Part shown: positions 16,905 through 23,507 of the stretch, one piece after another | Layout: each line of letters opens with the position of its first letter | How positions within the stretch are numbered: position 1 is the first letter of the stretch | Source of the DNA: Tyzzerella sp. | Lineage (GTDB): Bacteria; Bacillota; Clostridia; Lachnospirales; Lachnospiraceae | Assembly (NCBI GenBank): GCA_017465565.1 | Contig: JAFTWA010000026.1 | Location: 1 to 54,531, forward strand | Length of the DNA stretch: 54,531 bases | Direction: 5' to 3' | Position numbers and translations under genes: made by a program | The notes under the pieces: model-generated | The model's database searches: none | What the model was told of the DNA's origin: nothing | The model's input: the letters and a program-made list of their open reading frames with translations, nothing else

Positions 16905-17457
16905 ACAGATTCCTTCATTTGATGAATTGAATATGGATACAATCTTATTTGAAAGTAAATATCCAGTGTTATTTACTTGTACAAAAGGGCAAGAAGTGTA
17001 TTTGTTTTCTTGTTGTTTAGTTAATGCATCGGTTGTCAAATGGATTGGAACGAAAACGGATTATGAGATATTAATTCAATTATTAGAGGATAAGATTACT
17101 ATTCAAGAAGCATTCTTAAGTGGAGAGAAGGAAAAATTATTAATTGAATATGATGGGAAAAATGTTCAGTGCGAGTTTGTTGCAAAAGGACAGATTCCAG
17201 TTGAGTTACTTCCAACTGCGGGCGAATATATGGATGCAGAAGAAGATGAATTTTCGGAAGAAATTGCTGTTTTTAAGTCTAGAATTTATAATTTCGAGTA
17301 TAAGATTCTTCCGCGAAAGAATAGTTATTGCTTTTTACATTATAGAGGTAAAACAATAACATTATCAGACAATTATTATGGTCAAGATTATCGAACAAAT
17401 GATGAAGTTATGCTTAGCATAAAGAAAATGTCACAGCAAAGTGTTGCATATGTGTGA
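16882..17457 (+). CDS. Unrecognised 191-residue acidic protein, second gene of the SecB-like operon (candidate antitoxin)
   Basis: This acidic 191-residue protein starts inside the end of the previous gene, with GAGGTGAAT upstream. The N-terminal half (residues 20-60, YPVLFTCTKGQEVYLFSC onward) resembles proteins annotated as DUF6575-like. A strongly acidic stretch (GEYMDAEEDEFSEEIAVF) is near residues 112-129. No catalytic motif is visible. It lies between a possible toxin and a SecB-like chaperone, where an antitoxin would be expected. The next start follows its stop by 13 bases. Confidence 0.6.
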   Translation: MNVEKLFRQIPSFDELNMDTILFESKYPVLFTCTKGQEVYLFSCCLVNASVVKWIGTKTDYEILIQLLEDKITIQEAFLSGEKEKLLIEYDGKNVQCEFVAKGQIPVELLPTAGEYMDAEEDEFSEEIAVFKSRIYNFEYKILPRKNSYCFLHYRGKTITLSDNYYGQDYRTNDEVMLSIKKMSQQSVAYV

Positions 17458-17470
17458 TAGAGGTGATTTT

Positions 17471-17854
17471 ATGAATGGTTTTAGTTTTAAGAGGCAGAGT
17501 GTAGAAGAAGCCCATTTTGTTGAACATAGTGAGATAGAGAAGAAAAAGAATATAGAGGTCGGGGTTGAAGGAGGCATTTTAATCCCTAAAGATTTCAGTA
17601 AGGACAGAACAGTTGCAGTTAAATTGAATTTTCACTTTGGGCAAGAAGGAGACCGAATTGTTTTTACCCTAAAGACAACTACAGTTTTTGATGTTGATGA
17701 ATCTTTAGGAAATGATATCGCTGATAGCAAGGTAGAGAGTGAATGCTTACCGATTACATTAGCACAACTCAGAAAAACTGTGAAAAATGTGTCAGAGGCA
17801 TATGGCAGAGGTCCAATAGATTTGCCACCGTTTGACGAAGAAAATAATGAATAA
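17471..17854 (+). CDS. SecB-like chaperone
   Basis: This protein of about 127 residues resembles SecB. Alternating beta-strand segments lie at residues 30-80 (VAVKLNFHFG, DRIVFTLKTTTVFDVDE). The C-terminal part LPITLAQLRKTVKNVSEAYG followed by GPIDLPPFD matches the SecB pattern, where a helix (ARELVSNLVSRG-like) is followed by FPPLxLxPxNF. Lachnospiraceae lack SecB for general export, so a dedicated role with the two upstream genes is likely, as in toxin-antitoxin-chaperone systems where SecB-like proteins stabilise the antitoxin. The ATG at 17471 has GAGGTGATTTT in front. An earlier ATG at 17441 lacks this. Confidence 0.75.
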   Translation: MNGFSFKRQSVEEAHFVEHSEIEKKKNIEVGVEGGILIPKDFSKDRTVAVKLNFHFGQEGDRIVFTLKTTTVFDVDESLGNDIADSKVESECLPITLAQLRKTVKNVSEAYGRGPIDLPPFDEENNE

Positions 17855-17863
17855 TAAAAGCAT

Positions 17864-17911
17864 TACATAGCCGATTGGTTTTCAATACGAAAATCACTCG
17901 GCTATTTTTCT
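17864..17911 (+). terminator. Cassette terminator, copy 3
   Basis: TTACATAGCCGATTGG leads into a stem (17869-17883 with 17889-17903) followed by five T. It differs from copies 1 and 2 by compensating changes (AGCCGA with TCGGCT instead of AACCGA with TCGGTT). Confidence 0.92.
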
Positions 17912-17935
17912 ACATAAAATTATTGTGTAAATCTG

Positions 17936-17964
17936 TTGACTAAATCTGGAAAAGAGTATATGCT
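17936..17964 (+). promoter_or_regulatory. Sigma-A promoter of the CBASS operon
   Basis: TTGACT at 17936-17941 is separated by 17 bases from TATGCT at 17959-17964. Spacing and sequence fit a strong housekeeping promoter with a start site near 17971. Confidence 0.75.
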
Positions 17965-17968
17965 ATTA

Positions 17969-17995
17969 TTAGCCACCTCCTAAGAGGAGTGCTAA
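17969..17995 (+). promoter_or_regulatory. Hairpin at the 5' end of the CBASS transcript
   Basis: TTAGCCACCTCCT pairs with AGGAGTGCTAA around a minimal loop, with one small bulge. It begins at the predicted transcription start, and its left arm contains the anti-Shine-Dalgarno-like CACCTCC. It could protect the 5' end of the mRNA or tune translation. Confidence 0.6.
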
Positions 17996-18018
17996 TAAAG
18001 AAGAAAGGGAAATAATAT

Positions 18019-18972
18019 ATGGCAAATTTACAGAACTTATTTGACAAATTCAACGAAAAAATTACACTTACAAAAGCTAAAGGAGACAGTCTGAAAACGA
18101 GTAGAGATGCACTACGCTCAGATGTCAAGAAATGGTTTAAAGATAAAGATAAAAAACAGCCAAAGTTTTGTTGGCAAGGTTCATTTGCAATGAAGACAGT
18201 GACAAATCAATTAGGCGACAAAGAGTACGATTTAGATGATGGAATCTATATTCAAGGATACGAGGATACAGAAATCGATGATTGGGTTGTACCATCAACC
18301 GTACATACATGGGTAAAAGATGCAGTCAAAGATAGAACTAGTATTGATGTTATCGATAAAGACACTTGTGTGAGAGTACCTTATGCTGCTGGTTATCATA
18401 TTGACTTGCCAATCTATATATGCAAGGACGATGTTGCTTACTTAGCCCATAAAGGAAAAGGTTGGATAGAAAGTGATCCTAAAGCGTTCAAAGATTGGTT
18501 TGTAGGTAAAGTTACAGATACAAACTATGGTGAGCAATTACGTAGTGTAGTTAAGTATCTGAAGGCTTGGAGAGATTATAAGGGGATTTCTTTAAAAGGA
18601 ATCGAAATTACAATTCTTGCTGTTAATAACTTTGATAAGTATGACGGAAGGGATGACAAATCTTTAAGAAATACAGTAAAGGATATCATTACTACTTTAG
18701 AAAGTGATTTCAAATGTGTTAAACCTGTTACCCCAGGTGAAGATTTGTTTGACGGTGCTAGTGAAACTAAAAAACAAAGTATTATATCAGCTTTAAAAAC
18801 ATTAAAGACTAATCTTGATAAGGCCATTGATGAGAAAGATGAGAAGAAGGCTTCAGAGCACCTCAGAAAGTCTTTTGGCGATAGATTCCCTTTAGGAAAG
18901 GAATCAACTCAATCATCATATGTAGCGTCTTCAAAACCAGGAGTGTTAGGAAATGACGGAAGATCGGCTTAG
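18019..18972 (+). CDS. CBASS CD-NTase (cGAS/DncV-like nucleotidyltransferase)
   Basis: This 317-residue enzyme makes a cyclic oligonucleotide signal on phage infection. The nucleotidyltransferase core shows GS at residues 54-55 (QGSFAMKT), the metal-binding pair in YDLDD (D71, D73) and a third acidic residue at D129 (YHIDLPIYI). These match the DncV-type pattern GS-DxD-D. The length is usual for the family. The C terminus ends in a flexible tail with a final small residue (GNDGRSA), as expected of a CD-NTase conjugated through its C terminus by Cap2. It is the first gene of a four-gene type II CBASS operon, and its last codons overlap the cap2 start by 20 bases. The clade and product nucleotide cannot be told by eye. 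Confidence 0.9.
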   Translation: MANLQNLFDKFNEKITLTKAKGDSLKTSRDALRSDVKKWFKDKDKKQPKFCWQGSFAMKTVTNQLGDKEYDLDDGIYIQGYEDTEIDDWVVPSTVHTWVKDAVKDRTSIDVIDKDTCVRVPYAAGYHIDLPIYICKDDVAYLAHKGKGWIESDPKAFKDWFVGKVTDTNYGEQLRSVVKYLKAWRDYKGISLKGIEITILAVNNFDKYDGRDDKSLRNTVKDIITTLESDFKCVKPVTPGEDLFDGASETKKQSIISALKTLKTNLDKAIDEKDEKKASEHLRKSFGDRFPLGKESTQSSYVASSKPGVLGNDGRSA

Positions 18973-20596
18973 AGAAATGATAGGGTGTTTACAGGGGAAG
19001 GAGTATGTTGCAGAATTAGAAGATGGGAAAATAAAAATTAGTGTAAATGTTGAAACAATTGACATTGTCTTGTGGTGTTCTTTGAGTAAGCACTTTCCAT
19101 ATGAGATTCCAAGAATTTCTATTGATGAAGAGTCTATGAAAATTCTGCCAAAGATGCCACATGTGTATACTAGCAATGGACTTTGCATTTTCGATAAGTC
19201 GAGAGTGATTCCTAATTTTAATGAGCCGCTCCAGTTACTTTTAGACACCATTGATGAAGCAATTAAACTCATCCGCAAAGGCATACGAGGAGAAAATAAT
19301 CTTGACTATATAGATGAGTTCTTAGAATATTGGTCTACAGCGACAAAATTTAGGGCTGAAATGTATGTAGAGCAACTTGCGATAGCAAAACCATTATATT
19401 GGTGTTTTAAGAAAGAAGGTCTTCTTATCTGTGATAGTGATACAAGGTTACAAGAAGTTTCAAATGCGATTGATAGTAAAACTATAGACGATGATAGAAT
19501 TTATCAGGGGATTTTAATTCCTATAAGTGGCGAAAATATTACTTCAATACCAAAAAATGATAAAGATATCATCAAAATGATTGAAGAGAACTCACAGTAT
19601 AACAAACAGTATAATTCTTTTATGCAGAAAAATATTGATAAGAGTTCACTAGTTGTATTCAATCTAATTACTTCCGAAAAAAACATGTTGGCTGGGTGGA
19701 TACATTGGGGCCCTGGAGTTCCTAGCGGCTTTCGCAAAGGCCATGTCAGTCTCGCAATGGCATATGGAATATCAAAAAAGAAGGGAACACCGGTTAATGT
19801 GGAAAATTGTCATCAAAACAGATTATTTACAAGAGGCGGAGATGGTTCAGAGCCAGTGTGGAAGAAGGTAGGCATTATAGGGTGTGGCTCAGTAGGTAGT
19901 TTTGTAGCTGATGCATTAAAAACAAGTGGTGCAGAAAAGTTTGTTTTAGTGGACAATGAGAAATTAGAATATGAAAATATTGCACGCCATGCAAGTGGCT
20001 ATTTCTGGGTTGGACACAATAAAACATTCGCACTAGGTTTCGATTTGCAAAAGTGGAATTCCAACATTGTATATGAGCCATACAATGAAAATGCTCATGA
20101 TTTTGTAGAAGACCATCAGGAAGTAATTAATGAATGCGATGTATTGTTTGTTGCAGTTGCATCAGTTCCGGTTGAACATCATATAAACCGATTGATAATA
20201 GAAAATAAAATAACTATACCAGTTGTGTTTATATGGGTTGAACCATATTCTTTAGGTGGACATGCTATATTGCTTAAAGAACCGCAAGATTTATATCGGG
20301 ATGTTTTTGATGAAGATACATTACAATATAAAAATAGTATTGTTCAAAATGGTTCTGACTATCTGAAACGTGAAGCAGGGTGTCAATCAACGTATATGCC
20401 ATATTCCGGATTTTTGTTACAACAATTTGTTTACAGAGTTTTGGAACAGATAATGTCAGTTTGTTGCCAGAAACGAGGAAACTATAGATTGACATGGTGT
20501 GGCAGATTGAGTGATGCAAAACAGATTGGCGTAGAAATATGCGATGAGTATAAAAATGTAGAGGATTTTTCGTTGATTACAGAACGAATAGATTAG
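18953..20596 (+). CDS. cap2: CBASS Cap2, E2-E1 fusion protein
   Basis: This 547-residue ubiquitin-transfer-like enzyme primes the CD-NTase by attaching its C terminus to a target. The N-terminal E2-like domain (about 1-150) has its catalytic cysteine at C78 in SNGLCIF. The C-terminal E1/ThiF adenylation domain (about 300-545) has the nucleotide loop GCGSVG at 310-315 and the VDNEKLEYENIARH segment. A likely E1 catalytic cysteine is C477 in AGCQSTYMPY. Both cysteines and the length fit Cap2 of type II CBASS. It overlaps the CD-NTase by 20 bases and directly precedes Cap3. Confidence 0.9.
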   Translation: MTEDRLREMIGCLQGKEYVAELEDGKIKISVNVETIDIVLWCSLSKHFPYEIPRISIDEESMKILPKMPHVYTSNGLCIFDKSRVIPNFNEPLQLLLDTIDEAIKLIRKGIRGENNLDYIDEFLEYWSTATKFRAEMYVEQLAIAKPLYWCFKKEGLLICDSDTRLQEVSNAIDSKTIDDDRIYQGILIPISGENITSIPKNDKDIIKMIEENSQYNKQYNSFMQKNIDKSSLVVFNLITSEKNMLAGWIHWGPGVPSGFRKGHVSLAMAYGISKKKGTPVNVENCHQNRLFTRGGDGSEPVWKKVGIIGCGSVGSFVADALKTSGAEKFVLVDNEKLEYENIARHASGYFWVGHNKTFALGFDLQKWNSNIVYEPYNENAHDFVEDHQEVINECDVLFVAVASVPVEHHINRLIIENKITIPVVFIWVEPYSLGGHAILLKEPQDLYRDVFDEDTLQYKNSIVQNGSDYLKREAGCQSTYMPYSGFLLQQFVYRVLEQIMSVCCQKRGNYRLTWCGRLSDAKQIGVEICDEYKNVEDFSLITERID

Positions 20597-20601
20597 TGTT
20601 T

Positions 20602-21081
20602 ATGATTATTGAGTTAAATGATGTAACAGTTGAGCTGACTGATTCATTCTTGAATACAATAAGAAAGTATACTCAGGGTAGAGGCGATAATGAGTCGGGA
20701 GGCATAATACTAGGTGGTTTCATACCTAGTGAGAATAAATACGTTTTCACAGATGCTTCTGTTCCGAGTTGCAAAGATCGGAGTGGTCCATTGTTCTTTA
20801 TAAGAAATTCTAGAAGAGCGCAAAAGATTATAAATAAGCAATGGAAAAAAAGCAAAGGAACAATTAATTATTTGGGAGAATGGCATACACATGGATGGGT
20901 AAAACCGTATCCGTCTTCTACAGATAAAGAGTTGTTAAAAATGATTATTGCTGACAAAAGTAATGTGTGGAATGAAGTGTTTATGCTGATTCTTGGCAAT
21001 GATAATAGTTTCTATTTAGGAATGACAGATATAGAGAATAAAGGAATAATAGTGGCTGAACAAATGATAAAGGGGGAATAA
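20602..21081 (+). CDS. cap3: CBASS Cap3, JAB/JAMM isopeptidase
   Basis: This peptidase of about 159 residues removes the CD-NTase from its conjugates. The full JAMM motif is present: E31 (NESGG), then H95-T-H97, seven residues, S105 and D108. The start is either the ATG at 20602 or a GTG at 20596 that overlaps the cap2 stop. There is no strong ribosome binding site, so translational coupling to cap2 is likely. The effector gene begins two bases after its stop. Confidence 0.88.
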   Translation: MIIELNDVTVELTDSFLNTIRKYTQGRGDNESGGIILGGFIPSENKYVFTDASVPSCKDRSGPLFFIRNSRRAQKIINKQWKKSKGTINYLGEWHTHGWVKPYPSSTDKELLKMIIADKSNVWNEVFMLILGNDNSFYLGMTDIENKGIIVAEQMIKGE

Positions 21082-21082
21082 A

Positions 21083-21775
21083 ATGCACACATATTCTATC
21101 AATAAAGGTAATAAAGATTTAAGAGCAAAAGTTGCAGTAATAATTTTTGCATTGAGTATGGTAATGTCTTTGCTGTTAAAGGAATTCTATACAGATAAAC
21201 TAAATGAACTTGCAAATTTGTTGAGGACAAGTGATTTAAAAAAAGTTGTAGGATTAGTTGAATGGTTCGAGGTAAATCCGGATATTTTAGGCATACCTTT
21301 TGTGTATGGCGTTCTTACTTTTGTTTATGAGCAATTTCTTTGGCAGTTTTGGCTTTTTAGAGTGCTACATGGAGTTCCAAAAATAAAAGGAAATTGGGAA
21401 GGAAATTTAAAATCTTCGTTCAATGGAAAAACTATTCCTATAGAAATGCATATAAAACAGAATTGGAATAAAATATCTATTACATGTTTCTTTCCAAAAA
21501 CAGACTCAACATCCAATAGCAATACTGCGTCTATACTTGTTGATAGTAATAAAGGAACAGAAATATGCTTTGGATATACAAATGATAGTTATGATGTGGA
21601 TAATAACTTACAGTCCCACGACGGATATAACATATTAAATTTGGTTGACAAGAATCATATTAAAGCAAGGTATTTTAATAATCGAGACAACCCGAATCCA
21701 GAATGTAAAGGTGGCAATAAAGGTTCATTTGAATTAAAGAGAGTGAAGAAGACGGAGAAAAGTAAACAAAAATAG
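21083..21775 (+). CDS. cap15: CBASS membrane effector, Cap15-like
   Basis: This 230-residue protein has two hydrophobic segments (residues about 12-32 and 68-93), followed by a beta-rich domain. That domain (about 100-225) runs from IKGNWEGNLKSSF through MHIKQNWNKISITCF to ARYFNNRDNPNPECKGG and GSFELKR. This is the pattern of Cap15, in which a cyclic-nucleotide-sensing beta-barrel drives membrane damage. It ends the operon, with GGGGGAATAAA before the ATG and a terminator right after the stop. The assignment rests on architecture and motif pattern. Confidence 0.78.
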   Translation: MHTYSINKGNKDLRAKVAVIIFALSMVMSLLLKEFYTDKLNELANLLRTSDLKKVVGLVEWFEVNPDILGIPFVYGVLTFVYEQFLWQFWLFRVLHGVPKIKGNWEGNLKSSFNGKTIPIEMHIKQNWNKISITCFFPKTDSTSNSNTASILVDSNKGTEICFGYTNDSYDVDNNLQSHDGYNILNLVDKNHIKARYFNNRDNPNPECKGGNKGSFELKRVKKTEKSKQK

Positions 21776-21818
21776 TACATAGCCGATTGGTTTTAAACGA
21801 GCCACTCGGCTATTTTTG
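21776..21818 (+). terminator. Cassette terminator, copy 4
   Basis: GTACATAGCCGATTGG starts a stem whose outer arms are AGCCGA (21781-21786) and TCGGCT (near 21806-21811), followed by five T. It is the closest relative of copy 3. Confidence 0.9.
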
Positions 21819-21880
21819 TGCCCTGATATTTCCCCAAAACATAAGAATATCAAATCACGGGCAGGAAAGGAGTTGTTAGT

Positions 21881-22855
21881 ATGCCATATATTCCACCGGA
21901 AGTATTACAAGAAATCAAAAAGGTAGACCTCAAAACTTATCTGAAGAAGTACGAGCCAAGAGAACTGGTCCACTTCTCCAGCGATGTCTACACCACGCGC
22001 ACCCACGACAGTATCAAAATTTCAAATGGAAAATGGACTTGGTGGGGAACTGGTATTGGAGGCAGGACAGCGTTGGATTATCTCATCAAAGTCAGAGGAT
22101 TAACCTTTATGGAAGCGGCTGAGCTTATGCTGGATCAGATGAGAATTAAGCCACTCAGTTATGTGCCGTTGCCAGAGCAAGAGGAACTGAAGGAAAAGAA
22201 GCTGCTATTACCAGAGCCATATCGCTATCAGGAGTATGTCACATCTTACCTAAGACGCAGAGGCATTGATGAAGAAATTATTGTGTTCTGTTTGAAGACA
22301 GGACGTATCTATGAGAGTGCCTATCATCACAATGCGGTCTTTGTTGGAATGGACAGAGACAGGGTTCCGCGCTATGCAGCACTCAGAGGAATTGGGACGG
22401 ATTTCATCGGGGAGGCGAGTGGAAGCGATAAGAATTATTCGTTTTCTATCACTGCAAGAGAAGAAAGCAATGAGGTACATCTGTTTGAATCAGCCATTGA
22501 TTTATTATCTTACGGAACGCTTCGCAAACAAAATAAGCAGGAGTGGAGAGCCGATTATTTGCTATCGCTTGCAGGGGTTTATCAACCAGCGAAAGAGATT
22601 GAACAGAGCAAGGTTCCGGCGACGTTGGCCCGATTTTTGAAAGAGCATCCGGAGGTGGATACAATCGTATTTCATTTGGATAATGACCGAGCTGGAAGGC
22701 TGGCGACGAAAGCAATTAGTACGGTTCTTCCAGAAGGATATCGCATAAGGGATGAACCGCCGAAACTTGGAAAGGACTATAACGATTACTTGTGTATCCA
22801 TTTAGGAATACCAATCACAAAAAGGGAGTCGAAAAGTAAAGGGAAGGCAAGATGA
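21881..22855 (+). CDS. Toprim/DUF3991-type mobile-element protein
   Basis: This 324-residue protein resembles the DUF3991/Toprim proteins that sit next to the relaxase in Tn1549-like ICEs. The N-terminal part carries the zinc-less CHC2-like stretch (SIKISNGKWTWWGTGIGG followed by TALDYLIKV). The C-terminal Toprim-like part has an acidic FHLDNDRAGRLA motif near residues 264-275. It probably acts as a primase-like or DNA-processing factor in transfer. A GGAAAGGAGTTGTTAGT ribosome binding site precedes the ATG. The base composition returns here to that of the ICE backbone. Confidence 0.82.
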   Translation: MPYIPPEVLQEIKKVDLKTYLKKYEPRELVHFSSDVYTTRTHDSIKISNGKWTWWGTGIGGRTALDYLIKVRGLTFMEAAELMLDQMRIKPLSYVPLPEQEELKEKKLLLPEPYRYQEYVTSYLRRRGIDEEIIVFCLKTGRIYESAYHHNAVFVGMDRDRVPRYAALRGIGTDFIGEASGSDKNYSFSITAREESNEVHLFESAIDLLSYGTLRKQNKQEWRADYLLSLAGVYQPAKEIEQSKVPATLARFLKEHPEVDTIVFHLDNDRAGRLATKAISTVLPEGYRIRDEPPKLGKDYNDYLCIHLGIPITKRESKSKGKAR

Positions 22856-22919
22856 TTTCTTTTTCGGCTGGTTAAGATAACACCCGAAGCGGCACGCAAG
22901 GAGTGAATACACTATACCA

Positions 22920-23005
22920 GCAAGCAACGCCTTTGGATTGCCACAGCAATCCTTCGGCAACTTGTCAGGGGATTCCCTGAAACCCTTTTCGGCAAGCCGA
23001 GGCCA
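22920..23005. other. Candidate origin of transfer (oriT)
   Basis: Three inverted repeats lie in a row in non-coding DNA just before the mobilisation genes: GGATTGC/GCAATCC (22935-22952), TCAGGG/CCCTGA (22965-22980) and TCGGC/GCCGA (22989-23000). Clusters of short hairpins upstream of mobC and the relaxase gene are where oriT usually lies. The nick site is not identified. Confidence 0.6.
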
Positions 23006-23049
23006 ATCGAAACGTATTGGCAAATGATAATGAAGGGAGTTTAAAATAT

Positions 23050-23211
23050 ATGTTGATGTTTTTATGTGGAGTAATTGTGGGCGGTATGTCTGGCGTGACA
23101 CTCGGCGTTGTGCTGATGTGTATGCTACAGATTAACCGCATTAATAAGGATAAGACGGAGGGATGCAATGAGGAAACGAAACGTACCGATTTTATTTCGC
23201 CTAAACCGTAA
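23050..23211 (+). CDS. Small membrane protein, DUF3789-like
   Basis: This 53-residue protein has one hydrophobic helix (MLMFLCGVIVGGMSG onward) and a charged tail. It is typical of the small DUF3789 proteins found before mobC in this ICE family. The ATG at 23050 is used because GAAGGGAG lies upstream. It overlaps the mobC start by 44 bases. Confidence 0.65.
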   Translation: MLMFLCGVIVGGMSGVTLGVVLMCMLQINRINKDKTEGCNEETKRTDFISPKP

Positions 23212-23506
23212 GGAAGCGGAGGCGTTAGATAAAAGGGTGAAGCGAAGCGGTCTGAATCGTGAAGCATATTTGCGACAAGTGATTACGGGAGTTGTGCCGA
23301 GAGATGCGCCACCACCGGATTACTATTCGATGATGCGAGAACTGCACCAGATAGGTAACAGCCTAAATCAAATATCACAGAAGGCTCATGTGTTAAATGT
23401 GATTGATGTGCAGAAATATGACGATGCGGTAAAGAAGTTTAATGCAACCGTGAATCAGATAACGGAGGCAGTTGTTTTGCCGGAGCAGATGCAAAGAGGA
23501 GTGTGA
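23168..23506 (+). CDS. mobC: MobC-like relaxosome accessory protein
   Basis: This 112-residue protein resembles the MobC/relaxosome family. The ribbon-helix-helix-like start RNVPILFRLNRKEAEALDKRVKRSGLN is followed by YLRQVITG and the typical LHQIGNSLNQISQKA helix. It is thought to bind oriT and help the relaxase. It ends two bases before the relaxase start. Confidence 0.88.
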   Translation: MRKRNVPILFRLNRKEAEALDKRVKRSGLNREAYLRQVITGVVPRDAPPPDYYSMMRELHQIGNSLNQISQKAHVLNVIDVQKYDDAVKKFNATVNQITEAVVLPEQMQRGV

Positions 23507-23507
23507 T

